Positions 36,694-47,515 of a stretch of 64,000 nucleotides of DNA are shown piece by piece. Location of the stretch: assembly GCF_900246225.1 (NCBI RefSeq), contig NC_039308.1:28058787-28122786 (forward strand), written 5' to 3'. The notes under the pieces were generated by a model that had not been told where the DNA came from, ran no database searches, and worked only from the letters and a program-made list of their open reading frames with translations. Numbering within the stretch: the first letter of the stretch is position 1; each line of letters opens with the position of its first letter. This DNA is from Astatotilapia calliptera (Eukaryota > Chordata > Actinopteri > Cichliformes > Cichlidae). Position numbers and translations under genes: made by a program.

Positions 36694-36719
36694 CTAGAAG
36701 CTTTAATTAAAGCTTCTAG
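36694..36719. repeat. 26-bp perfect palindrome
   Basis: CTAGAAGCTTTAA (36694-36706) is followed at once by its exact complement, centred on TTAATTAA with no spacer. No surrounding repeat boundaries are visible. Confidence 0.92.
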
Positions 36720-37570
36720 TTAGGTATACACAATTTAGACAGCAAACTTCCCAACGTGCAGTCATTACTGCAGGGAGCGGCTTTGTTATTTAGCTCAGAA
36801 GAAGTCAGATATTGTGTGAACTGAATTCCAGTGTTTGACGTAATTTGTACTGGAAAATGAAGCTAATGTGAATATGTGTGTGCTGTTATGTCTCACGAGC
36901 AGTGAAGGCAAACAGCTGTCTGTCTGAAATGTTCATTAAAATAAGTGGCTCTAATGGTTTTAGGTTTAGAGTATGAATATTATTAGTTGTTCTAAAAACT
37001 GTTAAACTAACAAAACAACTGAAAATGGCCCAGGTGTACTCAATGTGCCCGAGGTGATATTTTTTTTTGTACAAAAACAGCTGAAATGCACTTCATACTC
37101 TAAACCCAGTTCAGCTGTAAAGTTGCTGTAAAATGAAGAGTGAATTCTAATGAGTTTAAAAGCATTATGTGGTTTGACCGTCTTTATTCTCTAACACAGC
37201 CTGGACTCTCTTAGGCTAGCTTTCTTCTTGAAGGACCTTCAAAGCTGTTCTTTGGATGTCCGCTGCCTCTTTGTTCCGTTCTCTGTCAAGCTCATTGCAC
37301 AATGCTTCAATTTTTAGTTTAACATTCTTAATAACATCTTGAAAAGTTCCTGAGCACCACTGGCTGAAATTAGACCTAATCATCGCACTATATGACCTGA
37401 TGCCTTTGATTTTAAGTCTAATTCTTATATATTTCGTCATACCTCAGTCTTTTTCTCCTCTTTTGCTTTCTTAAGAATAGCTTCTTGACAGCAACCCTTC
37501 AACTGAGACCATTTATGGTGAGGCTTTAGTAAACAGTAGATGAATCAACTGAAGAACCACAAGCATTTCT

Positions 37571-38689
37571 GTCTGTGAAGGTTCTCAGTCATCCAGGTCA
37601 TCATAGTTTAAGGAGCTTGCAAAGAAAAGCGTCTGGACTTCTTTAAGTTGCTTGAAGACGTTTCACCTCTCATCCGAGAAGCTTCTTCAGTTCTAAGGGT
37701 CAAATGGTGGAGAGTCCCAGATTTAAACCCAGTGGGAGTTTCCCCCAAAGAGGGACAAAGGACCCCCTGATGATCCTCTACCTAATTACATGAGCCAAGG
37801 TGTGAAAGCGGGTGTGGGTCCTAATCAGCTAGGGGTTTCGGGTGAGCTCATGGTGAAACCTGGCCCCACCTTATCATTAGATTTCCTGAGGTCAGATGGC
37901 CCAGGGTGTAAATGGGTGTTAAGGCGTCTGGGAAGGGATCTCAAAACTGGATTATAGATGGCAGACAGTTGGTGTCGTAAACCACCGCCTCTGTTCAAAG
38001 ATGGTCGCTCACAGTGGACATAGATGGCTTCTTTCACTCCTCTTTTAAACCATCTGTCCTCTCTTTCCAAAATGTGAACATTGGCATCCTCGAAAGAGTG
38101 ACCTTTGTCCTTTAGATGCAGATGGACAGCTGAGTCTTGTCCTGTGGAGGTGGCTCTTCTATGTTTGTGCCATGCGCTTGTGAAGTGGCTGTTTGGTCTC
38201 TCTGATATAGAGGTCTGGGCATTCCTCGCTACACTGTACAGCATACACCACATTGTTCAGTTTGTGTTTAGGTCCACTGTGCGTAACCATCTTTGAACAG
38301 AGGCGGGGGTTTACGACACCAACTGTCTGCCATCTATAATCCAGTTTTGAGATCCCTTCCCAGACGCCTTAATGCTCATTTACATCCTGGGCCATCTGAT
38401 CTCAGGAAGTCACATGATAGGGTGGGGCCAGGTTTCACAATGAGCTCACCTGAAACCCTGGCTGATTGTGACCCACACCTGCTTTCACACCTTGGCTCAT
38501 GTAATTAGGTAGAGGATCATCAGGGGGTCCTTTGTCCCTCTTTGGGGGGAAACTCCCACTGGGTTTAAATCTGGGACTCTCCACCAAATGGACCCTTAGA
38601 ACTGAAGAAGCTTCTCGGATGAGAGGTGAAACGTCTTCAAACAACTCAAAGAAGTCCAGACACTTTTCTTTCCAAGCTCCTTAGACCAG
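37571..38689. mobile_element. Penelope-like element in inverted-repeat arrangement
   Basis: A minus-strand 3' portion (37571 to about 38282) with a GIY-YIG domain meets a plus-strand copy of the same 3' end (38283-38689). The two arms (about 37612-38010 and 38285-38684) are long inverted repeats, with shared landmarks GTTTCACCTCTCATCCGAGA and its complement. The motif AAGCATTTCT occurs at both outer edges (37561-37570 and 38690-38699), a candidate 10-bp target duplication. Complex, partly inverted insertions are typical of Penelope-like elements. Confidence 0.8.
37825..38253 (-). pseudogene. Penelope-like GIY-YIG endonuclease remnant
   Basis: The C-terminal endonuclease of a Penelope-like element. 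The frame contains SAVHLHLKDKGHSFEDANVH, REDRWFKRGVKEAIYVH and RPSLNRGGGLRHQLS, all characteristic of fish Penelope-like GIY-YIG domains. The preceding part, in another frame (about 38155-38275), reads NNVVYAVQC … DLYIRETKQPL, where the family expects YIG, so the second motif is altered. A stop and frame change near 38155 separate the two. No reverse transcriptase is present. Non-functional. Confidence 0.8.
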
Positions 38690-40798
38690 AAGCATTTCTA
38701 TTTCTTGGATTTTTTTGCCTGAAGGATATGACTTTTTAAACATTTTTAATCCATTGTATATAATTTTTGGCCTGTCAATTCTTTTTTCCTCTGCTTGTCC
38801 AATTTCCTCAGATTCTTTGAAGACACACGGCATATTTAAGTATGATATGCAAAGTTTTCAGCTAATAGCACTTTGGGAATCCCCTTGTTGGTGCCAAAAA
38901 TACAATTTCATGCCTGTCAAATTGTGTTATCTTTAGCATTTTTCACAGAGTCAACTAAAGAAAGAAATGGTGTGTTTTTGCGACAGACTGCTAGTGCCTA
39001 AAGATACAATTTAAAATTCCTTCTTTGCTAAGTTCTCACTGTAGTGCAGATAAAACACTGGTTCATCCATTGAGTCAGGTGGCTTGGAATGATTCATAAA
39101 ATTCAGGAAAATTCATAGGTTAGTATTAAGTGGGTTAATACACAAAAACACTTCTCTGAAAATGGTTGTGTATAAGGTCTGAAGTGAAAAAATCTGACTC
39201 CTTTGAAGAAAAATAGAAAGAAGTGAGAGTTGGATCAAGACTTTAGCGCAGTACTGTTTGCTGAAATTGAGCAGGAGCAATTGTTACACCCCCTGCACAA
39301 AGATTTAATCATATGTCTTGAAACTCCACGTGGCAAAGACACTCTGCCTAACACATGAATGGACCTGAATCAAAATTTGACTCTGTTATGACTGATCTTT
39401 TTTTTAGTTTTTAAAGTTATATAACGCAGACGTTTGGCAGAGCGTTTCTCAGCCAATGAGGTTAATTAGTAACATGATGAGTATAAAACAGGTGCCCCAG
39501 AGAGGCTAAGGCTTTCAGTTAAGATGGGGATGAAATGTGAGAAATAGATCAAACACTTATGGACTGTTGGGAAATAAGTTAATGAAACACAGTCGTAAAC
39601 ATGCTGCTGACTCAACTTTTTTGAAAGGTGTTGCTGACCAAAGTACAGTAGATGAACCTGCATTTTTCCAAAAATCACCGATATGTCTTTGCACTATTAA
39701 GAATTAAATAAAGGCATAAAACCATTTGAAAATAACTGCATGCCCATTTTCATTTATACTTTAAGTAGCCAACTTGGAAGCCTGTTTGTAGAAAAAAACA
39801 AAACAACCAGAAAACAGTAGCTGTCTTCTATGTAACTTACAGACAAGTCTGACAACAGAAGTGTAATATCACGGTCTAAAGCCTGGCAAGTCGGGCTTAG
39901 ATGCCCATTTCTGTCAGTCTTTTTTTCCAGTCTACTAACACAACATGACAGTGAAATGAAAATCTAGGACTTTGTGTTGGATTTATATAACATTTTCCTG
40001 GTTGTTTTCATGATGTGAGGGAGAAGATGAGCAGTGGTACTGACAGTAAAAAGATTTTGGAGTGAAGGGAGAGCAGATAAAAAAAATCCTTTGGGAGGAA
40101 AGATTTAATTAATTTTGGATGGCTATTATGATCAAACTGACTTTGTAGGATGTAATTAAAAATACATAACAAAGAGAGACTGAATCAAAACGGTAAAGTG
40201 AAGGTGATGGCTCTGTTTGTGTTTATCACAATGCCCTGTCCCTTTCACATTAGATGTAGATACTAGACTCATATGAAAATATCGATTAAAGAGGTTATGA
40301 TGTTTATAAAGCAGATTTACATATTTTATGGGCAAGTTATTTCGACCAAGAGCCAAACGCTTTGAGAAACACCACATTAAGAATAGAGCTTCACCAAAAA
40401 ACATAAATAAAAAGCCTTCCCTGACACCTCAGTGTTAAAATAGGTGAATTTTACACTCCAGTGGAGAAGGATAATAGAAAGCTGCCGTTAACTTTGTATA
40501 ACCATTTTATTACAGCCAGACTTCTGTCAGTGTCTCCTCCACATAGCTAATGCAGTATGACGCTGGCTCTGGAGTGAATATAATGCAGCCACAAGTTAAT
40601 GCTTTATGCAGAGAGATGGACTTTTGACCAGGTGGGAAAGTGTCACAGAAAAACCAGCTTATGAAAGTCACAAAAGTGGAGAGCGGCCTCCAGGAACTAG
40701 ACTGCACCATAATTTTCTTTTCAGGTGAGTGAGATTTGGTACACTTAAACATCAAAAGGTAATTATAGGTGTGACTCACAACCGTGCAGGCTCTACTA
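38690..40798 (+). other. plppr1: plppr1 intron 2, middle part, no feature recognised
   Basis: About 2.1 kb of AT-rich noncoding DNA between the Penelope-like insertion and the second DD37E transposon. No exon, RNA gene or element boundary is supported. Confidence 0.45.
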
Positions 40799-41018
40799 TA
40801 CAGGGAGTGCAGAATTATTAGGCAAATGAGTATTTTGTCCACATCATCCTCTTCATGCATGTTGTCTTACTCCAAGCTGTATAGGCTCGAAAGCCTACTA
40901 CCAATTAAGCATATTAGGTGATGTGCATCTCTGTAATGAGAAGGGGTGTGGTCTAATGACATCAACACCCTATATCAGGTGTGCATAATTATTAGGCAAC
41001 GTCCTTTCCTTTGGCAAA

Positions 41019-42716
41019 ATGGGTCAAAAGAAGGACTTGACAGGCTCAGAAAAGTCAAAAATAGTGAGATATCTTGCAGAGGGATGCAGCAGTCTCAAAA
41101 TTGCAAAGCTTCTGAAGCGTGATCATCGAACAATCAAGCGTTTCATTCAAAATAGTCAACAGGGTCGCAAGAAGCGTGTGGAAAAACCAAGGCGCCAAAT
41201 AACTGCCCATGAACTGAGAAAAGTCAAGCGTGCAGCTGCCAAGATGCCACTTGCCACCAGTTTGGCCATATTTCAGAGCTGCAACATCACTGGAGTGCCC
41301 AAAAGCACAAGGTGTGCAATACTCAGAGACATGGCCAAGGTAAGAAAGGCTGAAAGACGACCACCACTGAACAAGACACACAAGCTGAAACGTCAAGACT
41401 GGGCCAAGAAATATCTCAAGACTGGTTTTTCTAAGGTTTTATGGACTGATGAAATGAGAGTGAGTCTTGATGGGCCAGATGGATGGGCCCGTGGCTGGAT
41501 TGGTAAAGAGCAGAGAGCTCCAGTCCGACTCAGACGCCAGCAAGGTGGAGGTGGAGTACTGGTTTGGGCTGGTATCATCAAAGATGAGCTTGTTGGGCCT
41601 TTTCGGGTTGAGGATGGAGTCAAGCTCAACTCCCAGTCCTACTGCCTGTCACAGGCTGGGTCTCCGACTCAGCACTCGGAGTTCTCTTTGTATTTTTCTC
41701 ATTTTTTGATATGTTATTAGTTTTTGTGTTATTTCCTATTTTGCCTTTAGTTTGGGCAGTTATTGGTTATTCTTGGGTTTTTTATGTTTGGGGTTTTGTA
41801 TTCATTCATCACGTATTAGGTCTGTCTTATTGTGTTGTCATGTTTAGTTTTCAGTGTTTCCTGTTTTATTTTGACAGTGTCGTGTGTTCTTTGGTCATTG
41901 TATTTAGTTTCATTCTCTCTTGGTCCTGTCATTAGGGTTATGTTTGTCAGCTGTTTCCCCCCATGTGTCGCCATTTCCCCTGATCACCTCATGTCTGTAT
42001 TTAAGCCTTTTGTTTTCTGCTTGCCTTTATCGGTTCGTCTGTTTATTTGACCTCAGTCTTAGTTACGGTTTTCGTCTGTTATGTATTATTAGTCTTAGTC
42101 ATGGTCTTTGCTTGTTATTTTCCACCACAGTCATAGCTTAGGTTTTGGTCTCAGTACCGTTTAGTATTTTGTTTTTTAGTGTCTTGTCAGTTTACTTTGG
42201 TTTCCTGGTTTACTCCTGCCGTCATCTAATAAAGGATCACTTTTCTGTTCAAACTTACACTACTCGTCATCATCTGCTTTTGGGTCCTGTTTCCATTCAC
42301 ATCGGCGCACCCCGCCGTGACACTGCCAGTTTCTGGAAGACACCTTCTTCGAGCAGTGGTACAGGAAGAAGTCTGCATCATTCAAGAAAAACATGATTTT
42401 CATGCAGGACAATGCTCCATCACACGCGTCCAAGTACTCCACAGCGTGGCTGGTAAGAAAGGGTATAAAAGAAGAAAAACTAATGACATGGCCACCTTGT
42501 TCCCCTGATCTGAACCCCATTGAGAACCTGTGGTCCATCATCAAATGTGAGATTTACAAGGAGGGAAAATAGTACACCTCTCTGAACAGTGTCTGGGAGG
42601 CTGTGGTTGCTGCTGCACGCAATGTTGATGGTGAACAGATCAAAACACTGACAGAATCCATGGATGGCAGGCTTTTGAGTGTCCTTGCAAAGAAAGGTGG
42701 CTATATTGGTGGCTGA
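41019..42716 (+). pseudogene. Tc1/mariner transposase, DD37E type, broken by solo LTR and a stop
   Basis: It begins MGQKKDLTGSEKSKIVRYLA, the same start as copy 1. Up to codon 209 it differs from copy 1 at only two residues (QGRKK for RGRKK, GKEQR for GKGQR). At 41646 a 676-bp solo LTR interrupts the frame, which resumes at 42328. Counting the target once, the original gene is 338 codons plus stop, the usual Tc1/mariner size, and ends in KKGGYIGG. A second lesion turns a Gln codon to TAG at 42570-42572 (copy 1 has CAG there). Triad residues are present on both sides of the LTR. It is not functional. Confidence 0.92.
41647..42322 (+). mobile_element. Solo LTR, 676 bp, with 5-bp target duplication
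   Basis: The termini are TGTCAC and GTGACA, a perfect short inverted repeat with the TG…CA ends of LTRs. The 5-bp sequence CTGCC flanks it on both sides (41642-41646 and 42323-42327) and occurs once in the uninterrupted copy 1, so the insertion site is directly proven. A TATA-like TATTTAA (41998-42004) and AATAAA (42228-42233) fit sense orientation on the plus strand. The internal region was lost by LTR-LTR recombination. The family (Ty3/gypsy-like or ERV) cannot be told from the LTR alone. Confidence 0.92.
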
Positions 42717-43041
42717 TTTGTCTTTGTTTTTGAATGTCAGAAATGTATATTTGTGAATGTGGAGATGTTATATTGGTTTCACTGGTAAAAATAAATAATT
42801 GAAATGGGTATATATTTGTTTTTTGTTAAGTTGCCTAATAATTATGCACAGTAATAGTCACCTGCACACACAGATATCCCCCTAAAATAGCTAAAACTAA
42901 AAACAAACTAAAAACTACTTCCAAAAACATTCAGCTTTGATATTAATGAGTTTTTTGGGTTCATTGAGAACATGGTTGTTGTTCAATAATAAAATTATTC
43001 CTCAAAAATACAACTTGCCTAACAATTCTGCACTCCCTGTA

Positions 43042-44255
43042 GATTGCTGAGAGAGTGGAGTCAGACTGAAGAAGCTGAAATTACATGTTTCTTTTGGACA
43101 GTTTTAAAGATTTGAAACAACGTGATGACTCTTGACGTTTGTAATGGCTTATTGATTGTTTATGACCCTCTATGATTTATAGTTTGGAGCGATAGAAGAA
43201 TAATGTGGGGTAAAGAGGAAATAGGTGTGCTTTGTAAAGATGTAAAATGCTGCTTAATTATTTGTTCCAACAACTGTAATTCTTTTTTTTTTTTATGGCG
43301 AGCAAATACAAATGTGGTTGTGACTAAGCTTCAGGCAAACTTAAGCCTGTTTTAAATAAATGCAAATAAGTAGAAGGTCACACTGAATGAAATCATGGTA
43401 ACAGTAATAAATAAATAGCATCCCTCCAATTAATCTGTCCAAGCCCGTTTATATGCAGTGTCCCGTATACCTGACATACTTCGGTACGTGATCCCACAGG
43501 GTATTACATGGCATTTCTGCGAGCTGAGGAATTTACATATTTTCAGAGGAGACCTGAATAATGTTTTAGCCGATTACCCTGCTGGAGCTTGTTTGCTGAA
43601 CATCATAAAATCATGAAATGGATCCAGTATCCGTGTCTGTAATTTGGATGCTCTCGAGCAGCTTTAAGATGGAGGATTTCTGCTTCTGATGTGAGCGGCT
43701 CTGTTTTGCTTGTTATTGTTAGTTATGAGGTATGACCTGTGACAAGGCTACATATGGTGCGCATCAGAGTGTTATGGTTCACCGTAGCAGTAGATGAGAT
43801 TGTGTGTGAGCTGCACAAAAATGTTCTCCACAGCAGGGTATCCTGGTAACAACAGCAGAGGGCAAAAAAATAATATAAACTAGCTTGGTGTTATTCAGAG
43901 AGTAGGCTTAAAACAGACAAAGTGCACATAAACGCACAGGTGCGCTCACCTGGACGTCTTCACAGAGCCATCTGTCACATGACTGCCCGTGCCAACATTG
44001 TTGACACAGCGGCTTTCTTGCCTTCGCTGTCTGGATCCTGCAGGCAAGATTGTCCAGTCTGGTTCACACACTAATGTATTATAGTTCATATAATACATAT
44101 ATATGTCATGTGCTTTCTATTGGAAAAAATGATCACTTTTGATGAAATTATTTAATTGAAAAGGACATACTGTTGAATTTCTGTAAAGCAGCAGTTGTAT
44201 ATAGTAATTTATTTTTAAACTCAGGACACAGAAAAGGTGTGCAAACATTGCAATC
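43042..44255 (+). other. plppr1: plppr1 intron 2, no feature recognised
   Basis: About 1.2 kb of noncoding DNA. Parts (43430-43740) look unique rather than repetitive. No exon is evident. Confidence 0.4.
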
Positions 44256-45695
44256 TCTCACTTTACTCCAGTACTGGGTACCTACCATTCTTCATGGAAT
44301 AGATTCCATAAGGTGCTGGAAACATTCCTCACAGGTTTCGGTCCTCATTGACGTGATAACATCACACAGTTGCTGCAAATTTGAGGGCTGCACGTTTGTC
44401 AGTCTCCCGTTCCACAACATCTGAAAGGTGCTTTATCAGATTGGGATCTGAAGACTATGGAGGTCATTTGAGTACACTGCTATGTAGGGCTGCACGATTT
44501 TGCATAAAATGAGAATCACGATTTTTTTGGCTTAGAATTGAGATCACGATTCTCTCACGATTTTCTTTTCCAGTATAAATATTTATTGCACTTATTAACT
44601 GCACATCAACTTCGTAACAGTTGAGACTGAACATAAAAACAATAAATAAACATAAAAACAACAAATGTCTCACGTTTTGTTGTTGCCGCAAAATGTTGTA
44701 CTGCTTGAAATTCCGTCTCCACTGTTGCTCGACACTGCGTGTATAGAGCAGGTAGTGCAACAATAGAAAAATAGTTGCGGGACGGCACTGTGTAGCCGCC
44801 GTAATTTCTTTGTGCCTGCGGGAGTTCGATGGGTATAGGGAAGCGCTGTATAAGGTTCACGTTATTGATGTTTGGGTGGTTGACCGGGACAGATTTTCTC
44901 CTGTCACTTTCTTGTCATCCCTGACGTGCTCTCCGTTGTTTTTTTCCCTGCTAATTTTAGCAGCCAGCTTCTGTATCACGTGGTATAAGGCTCCGCCCTT
45001 GTCATATGTTGAGCAGGAAGAGTGAGCGCTTGTTTTCATGCAGATTACGTCCCGGATCAAAATGCGGTACAGTCGTCGTCGTCGTCTTTTTTTTTTTTTT
45101 TTTTTTTTTAAATCGTTGTCATTTGGAAATGAGATCGCACATAAGTATGAATCGAGATCGCGATTTTCTAACGATTAATCGTGCAGCCCTACTGCTATGT
45201 TCACTAAACTAACCTGAGATGATTTGAGCTTTGGCTCATCAGTCCAGACAACAGTGGTCCAGTCTCCTGTTGTCCATTTTTCCAGAGCCCGTGTGACTTG
45301 TAGCCTTGGTCTCCTGTTTTTAGGAAAAATTGAGTGGCAACTGTGTAAGTCTGCTGCTGCTGTAGCATTCAGCCATGCTCTTCTACATATGTTCTAACAA
45401 TATACACTAACAAGTGTATATTTAACTTACTGTTGCCTTCTTATCAGCTTAAAGCACTCTGACCTCTGACCTCTGGTGCCAACAATTTCCAAAATACTCA
45501 AACCAGCCCACTTAGCACCAACACCCATGCCATGTTCAAAGTCACTTAAGTCACCTTTCTTCGCCATTGTGGTGCTCAGTTTGAGCTTCAGCAGATCATC
45601 TTGAGAGTTAGATTAATTTTATGCCATGTGGTTGGCTGAGTAAAGACTTGTTAACCAGCGGTTAAACAGGTGATTGGCTGTTGAACTGCTTAACA
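44256..45695 (-). mobile_element. Tc1-like fossil, interrupted by an hAT-like element
   Basis: Left part GGTGCTGGAAACATTCCTCA and GACGTGATAACATCACACAG, right part CAAAGTCACTTAAGTCACCT and GTTAAACAGGTGATTGGCTG belong to the same Tc1-like family as 49773. The hAT-like element at 44485-45191 splits it. The termini are eroded, so the limits are approximate. No open transposase frame remains. Confidence 0.7.
44485..45191. mobile_element. Complete hAT-like non-autonomous element, 8-bp target duplication
   Basis: 707 bp bounded by TAGGGCTGCACGATT and AATCGTGCAGCCCTA, perfect 15-bp inverted repeats. An exact 8-bp duplication CTGCTATG lies at 44477-44484 and 45192-45199. It contains (GTC)n at about 45072-45086 and a run of 23 T (45087-45109). 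It has no transposase, so it was moved by an autonomous hAT. It has lost an internal segment still present in the copy at 31126. Confidence 0.93.
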
Positions 45696-47326
45696 GATAT
45701 TTATGGGAAATGTAGCCTTTAGCACAAACAAAAGGATGACTCTATAATGAGGCAGCCAGCTTTCATAGAAACTTTTCTCTTTCTTAAGCTGTCAGTGTCA
45801 GTGATGCTGTATTGTCTCATCAACGAGATAATAAACCCTAACACCAAGCTGAACATTGTTGCAACGTTTTGGAGAGATGATTGATAATTAAAGGAACTGT
45901 TCAACCCCAAATCAAATATAAATGTTTTTGTCTTGCCTATTTTCAAGATATCTGCTATAGAAATGTCTGTCTTCCCTTGAATGTAGTGAAACAACATGCC
46001 ATTCGCCTGGTACTCAAATTGCATATGAAAAACTGTTTCACAGAAGTCGGGACCACCTAGTTCCATTATCTGTAAGAGAAGGCAGACATTTCTACCAGAG
46101 GTGACTAAATATATGTTTAACTTTGGGTCAGACTGACCTTTTTAATGATAACTATGCCTTCTAAAATGTCCTGCAAACATAAAGACTGTGATTACTGTGA
46201 CGCTATAGTGTAGAATTGCAGAACTGTGTGAAGGATTACTGACTCTGTGGTCACTTAGCGACACCAAGTGTTGGATGGCAGAATTACAAGCATTTTCCTG
46301 TTTTATATGAACCAATCATAATACCAATACTTAAAATAAAAAAAACCCACAAAACTTTCTCTGCGTAACTTTAAACATTTGGAAGGTTTTGAACCAACAC
46401 AAAGTTTTTGCCAGTCTGTGTAATGTTCTGTTACTTTATCAGTTCTTCTTCTGATCAATAAAACATCTTCTTACTTGCTTATTTGTAGTCATAGGTGAGG
46501 CGCAGACCAGTGCCACTGATTTACCGATTTACTAAACAACTCTTTTCATTTAGTATAGTATTTTGTCATTGTTCGACTGATTTTGATGCACTATTCCTTC
46601 CGCTTCCCGTGACGTTGTTGTTCATTTTTGATCGCGTCAAAGAATGAAAATGTGTCATCGCTTTCCTTTGATATTTAACCCCAGACGATTTTCTAAATTG
46701 ACAGTGTTATTGGGACATTAGTGGGTGAGTGACACAAATGCGGCTGCTTTTTCGTAAACAGCTTTAAAAAGCCTTGCGGTGCAGCTTGGTGCAATTTCTA
46801 TTTCTGTGTTGGTTCATTATCACTGACGAAAGATTCTATATTTATATATATTTATATGTATGAAAAAAAAATTGCCTGCAGAGAAAGACGGCGAAAGGAG
46901 GCCAGAGACAAAAGATGATAGTGGGATAAAAGGATGTGGGGGTGAGGGAGGAAGGGAGGTGGTAAGTGATGGTGGTGCCAGTAGTGGTGGTGGTGGAGGG
47001 GGCTGTATGTACACGACCAGAGTTAGCATGAGACAGAGGAAAAACAGAGAGAGAGAGAGAAGGAAAGAGATGGGATTTTAGAGGATTTAGGTGGTGGTTT
47101 TGTATTAAAACCTGTTAGACACATTGTAACCAAGTACAGCGACGTTCAGGAATCAACTCAGATACAATTCGTTGGATGAAATCTACTTTTTTTAACACCT
47201 GGGATCTGAATCAGGACAGCCTTCGGTGAACTGGATACACAACTAACATCTCCCTTCTTTCCCTCTTCCTTCTCTTTTTTTTCTCTTCTTCCTCTCCAAC
47301 TCCCTCCGAACATGTTCTTCTTCCAG
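45696..47326 (+). other. plppr1: End of plppr1 intron 2, with purine-rich tract and acceptor
   Basis: Noncoding. A purine-rich stretch with GGT/GGAGG repeats lies at about 46860-47075. The final 80 bases are strongly pyrimidine-rich (CCTTCTCTTTTTTTTCTCTT) and end with the acceptor TTCTTCTTCCAG at 47326. Confidence 0.75.
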
Positions 47327-47515
47327 CTCGTCATCATGTCCGGCACGGTCCTGTTGGCCTACTACATGGAGTGCACGGACCTGTTCAGCGTCCACGTGCA
47401 GGGTTTCTTCTGTAATGATGCTGACCTGATGAAGCCGTACCCTGGCACGGAGGAGTCCAGCTTTGTCCCTCCTCTCATCCTGTACTGTGTGGTGGCCGCT
47501 GCTCCGACAGCTATA
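47327..47515 (+). CDS. plppr1: plppr1 coding exon 2 (residues 21-83)
   Basis: It has 63 codons, in phase 0 at both ends, from the acceptor CAG|CTC to ATA|GTAAGT. It encodes LVIMSGTVLLAYYMECTDLF at the start, completing membrane segment 1 (residues about 12-34), then the extracellular loop with QGFFCNDADLMKPYPGTEES, then PPLILYCVVAAAPTAI, the start of membrane segment 2 (from about residue 68). The motif FFCxDxDLMKPYPGTE is diagnostic of the PLPPR1 branch within the PLPPR family. The continuation (in vertebrate PLPPR1 a segment beginning IFIGE) is not in this window, so intron 3 exceeds 16 kb. The LPP-like catalytic-loop region, altered in this family, lies in later exons. Confidence 0.95.

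Larger units (their letters stand above)
32507..37570 (+). other. plppr1: plppr1 intron 2, first part
   Basis: It starts with the donor GTGAGG. It contains a (GT)n run, a 23-C run, a pyrimidine-rich then purine-rich pair of tracts and a 26-bp palindrome (listed separately). Otherwise it is noncoding DNA without recognised elements. Confidence 0.6.
40801..43039 (+). mobile_element. DD37E-type Tc1/mariner transposon, copy 2, interrupted by a solo LTR
   Basis: The ends CAGGGAGTGCAG and CTGCACTCCCTG are flanked by TA (40799-40800 and 43040-43041). Without the LTR and its duplicated target, the element is 1,558 bp, matching copy 1. Paired 19-bp repeats sit at 40807-40825 and 40981-40999 on the left, and at 42831-42849 and 43015-43033 on the right. 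It lies in intron 2, in the opposite orientation to the copy in intron 1. Confidence 0.93.
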
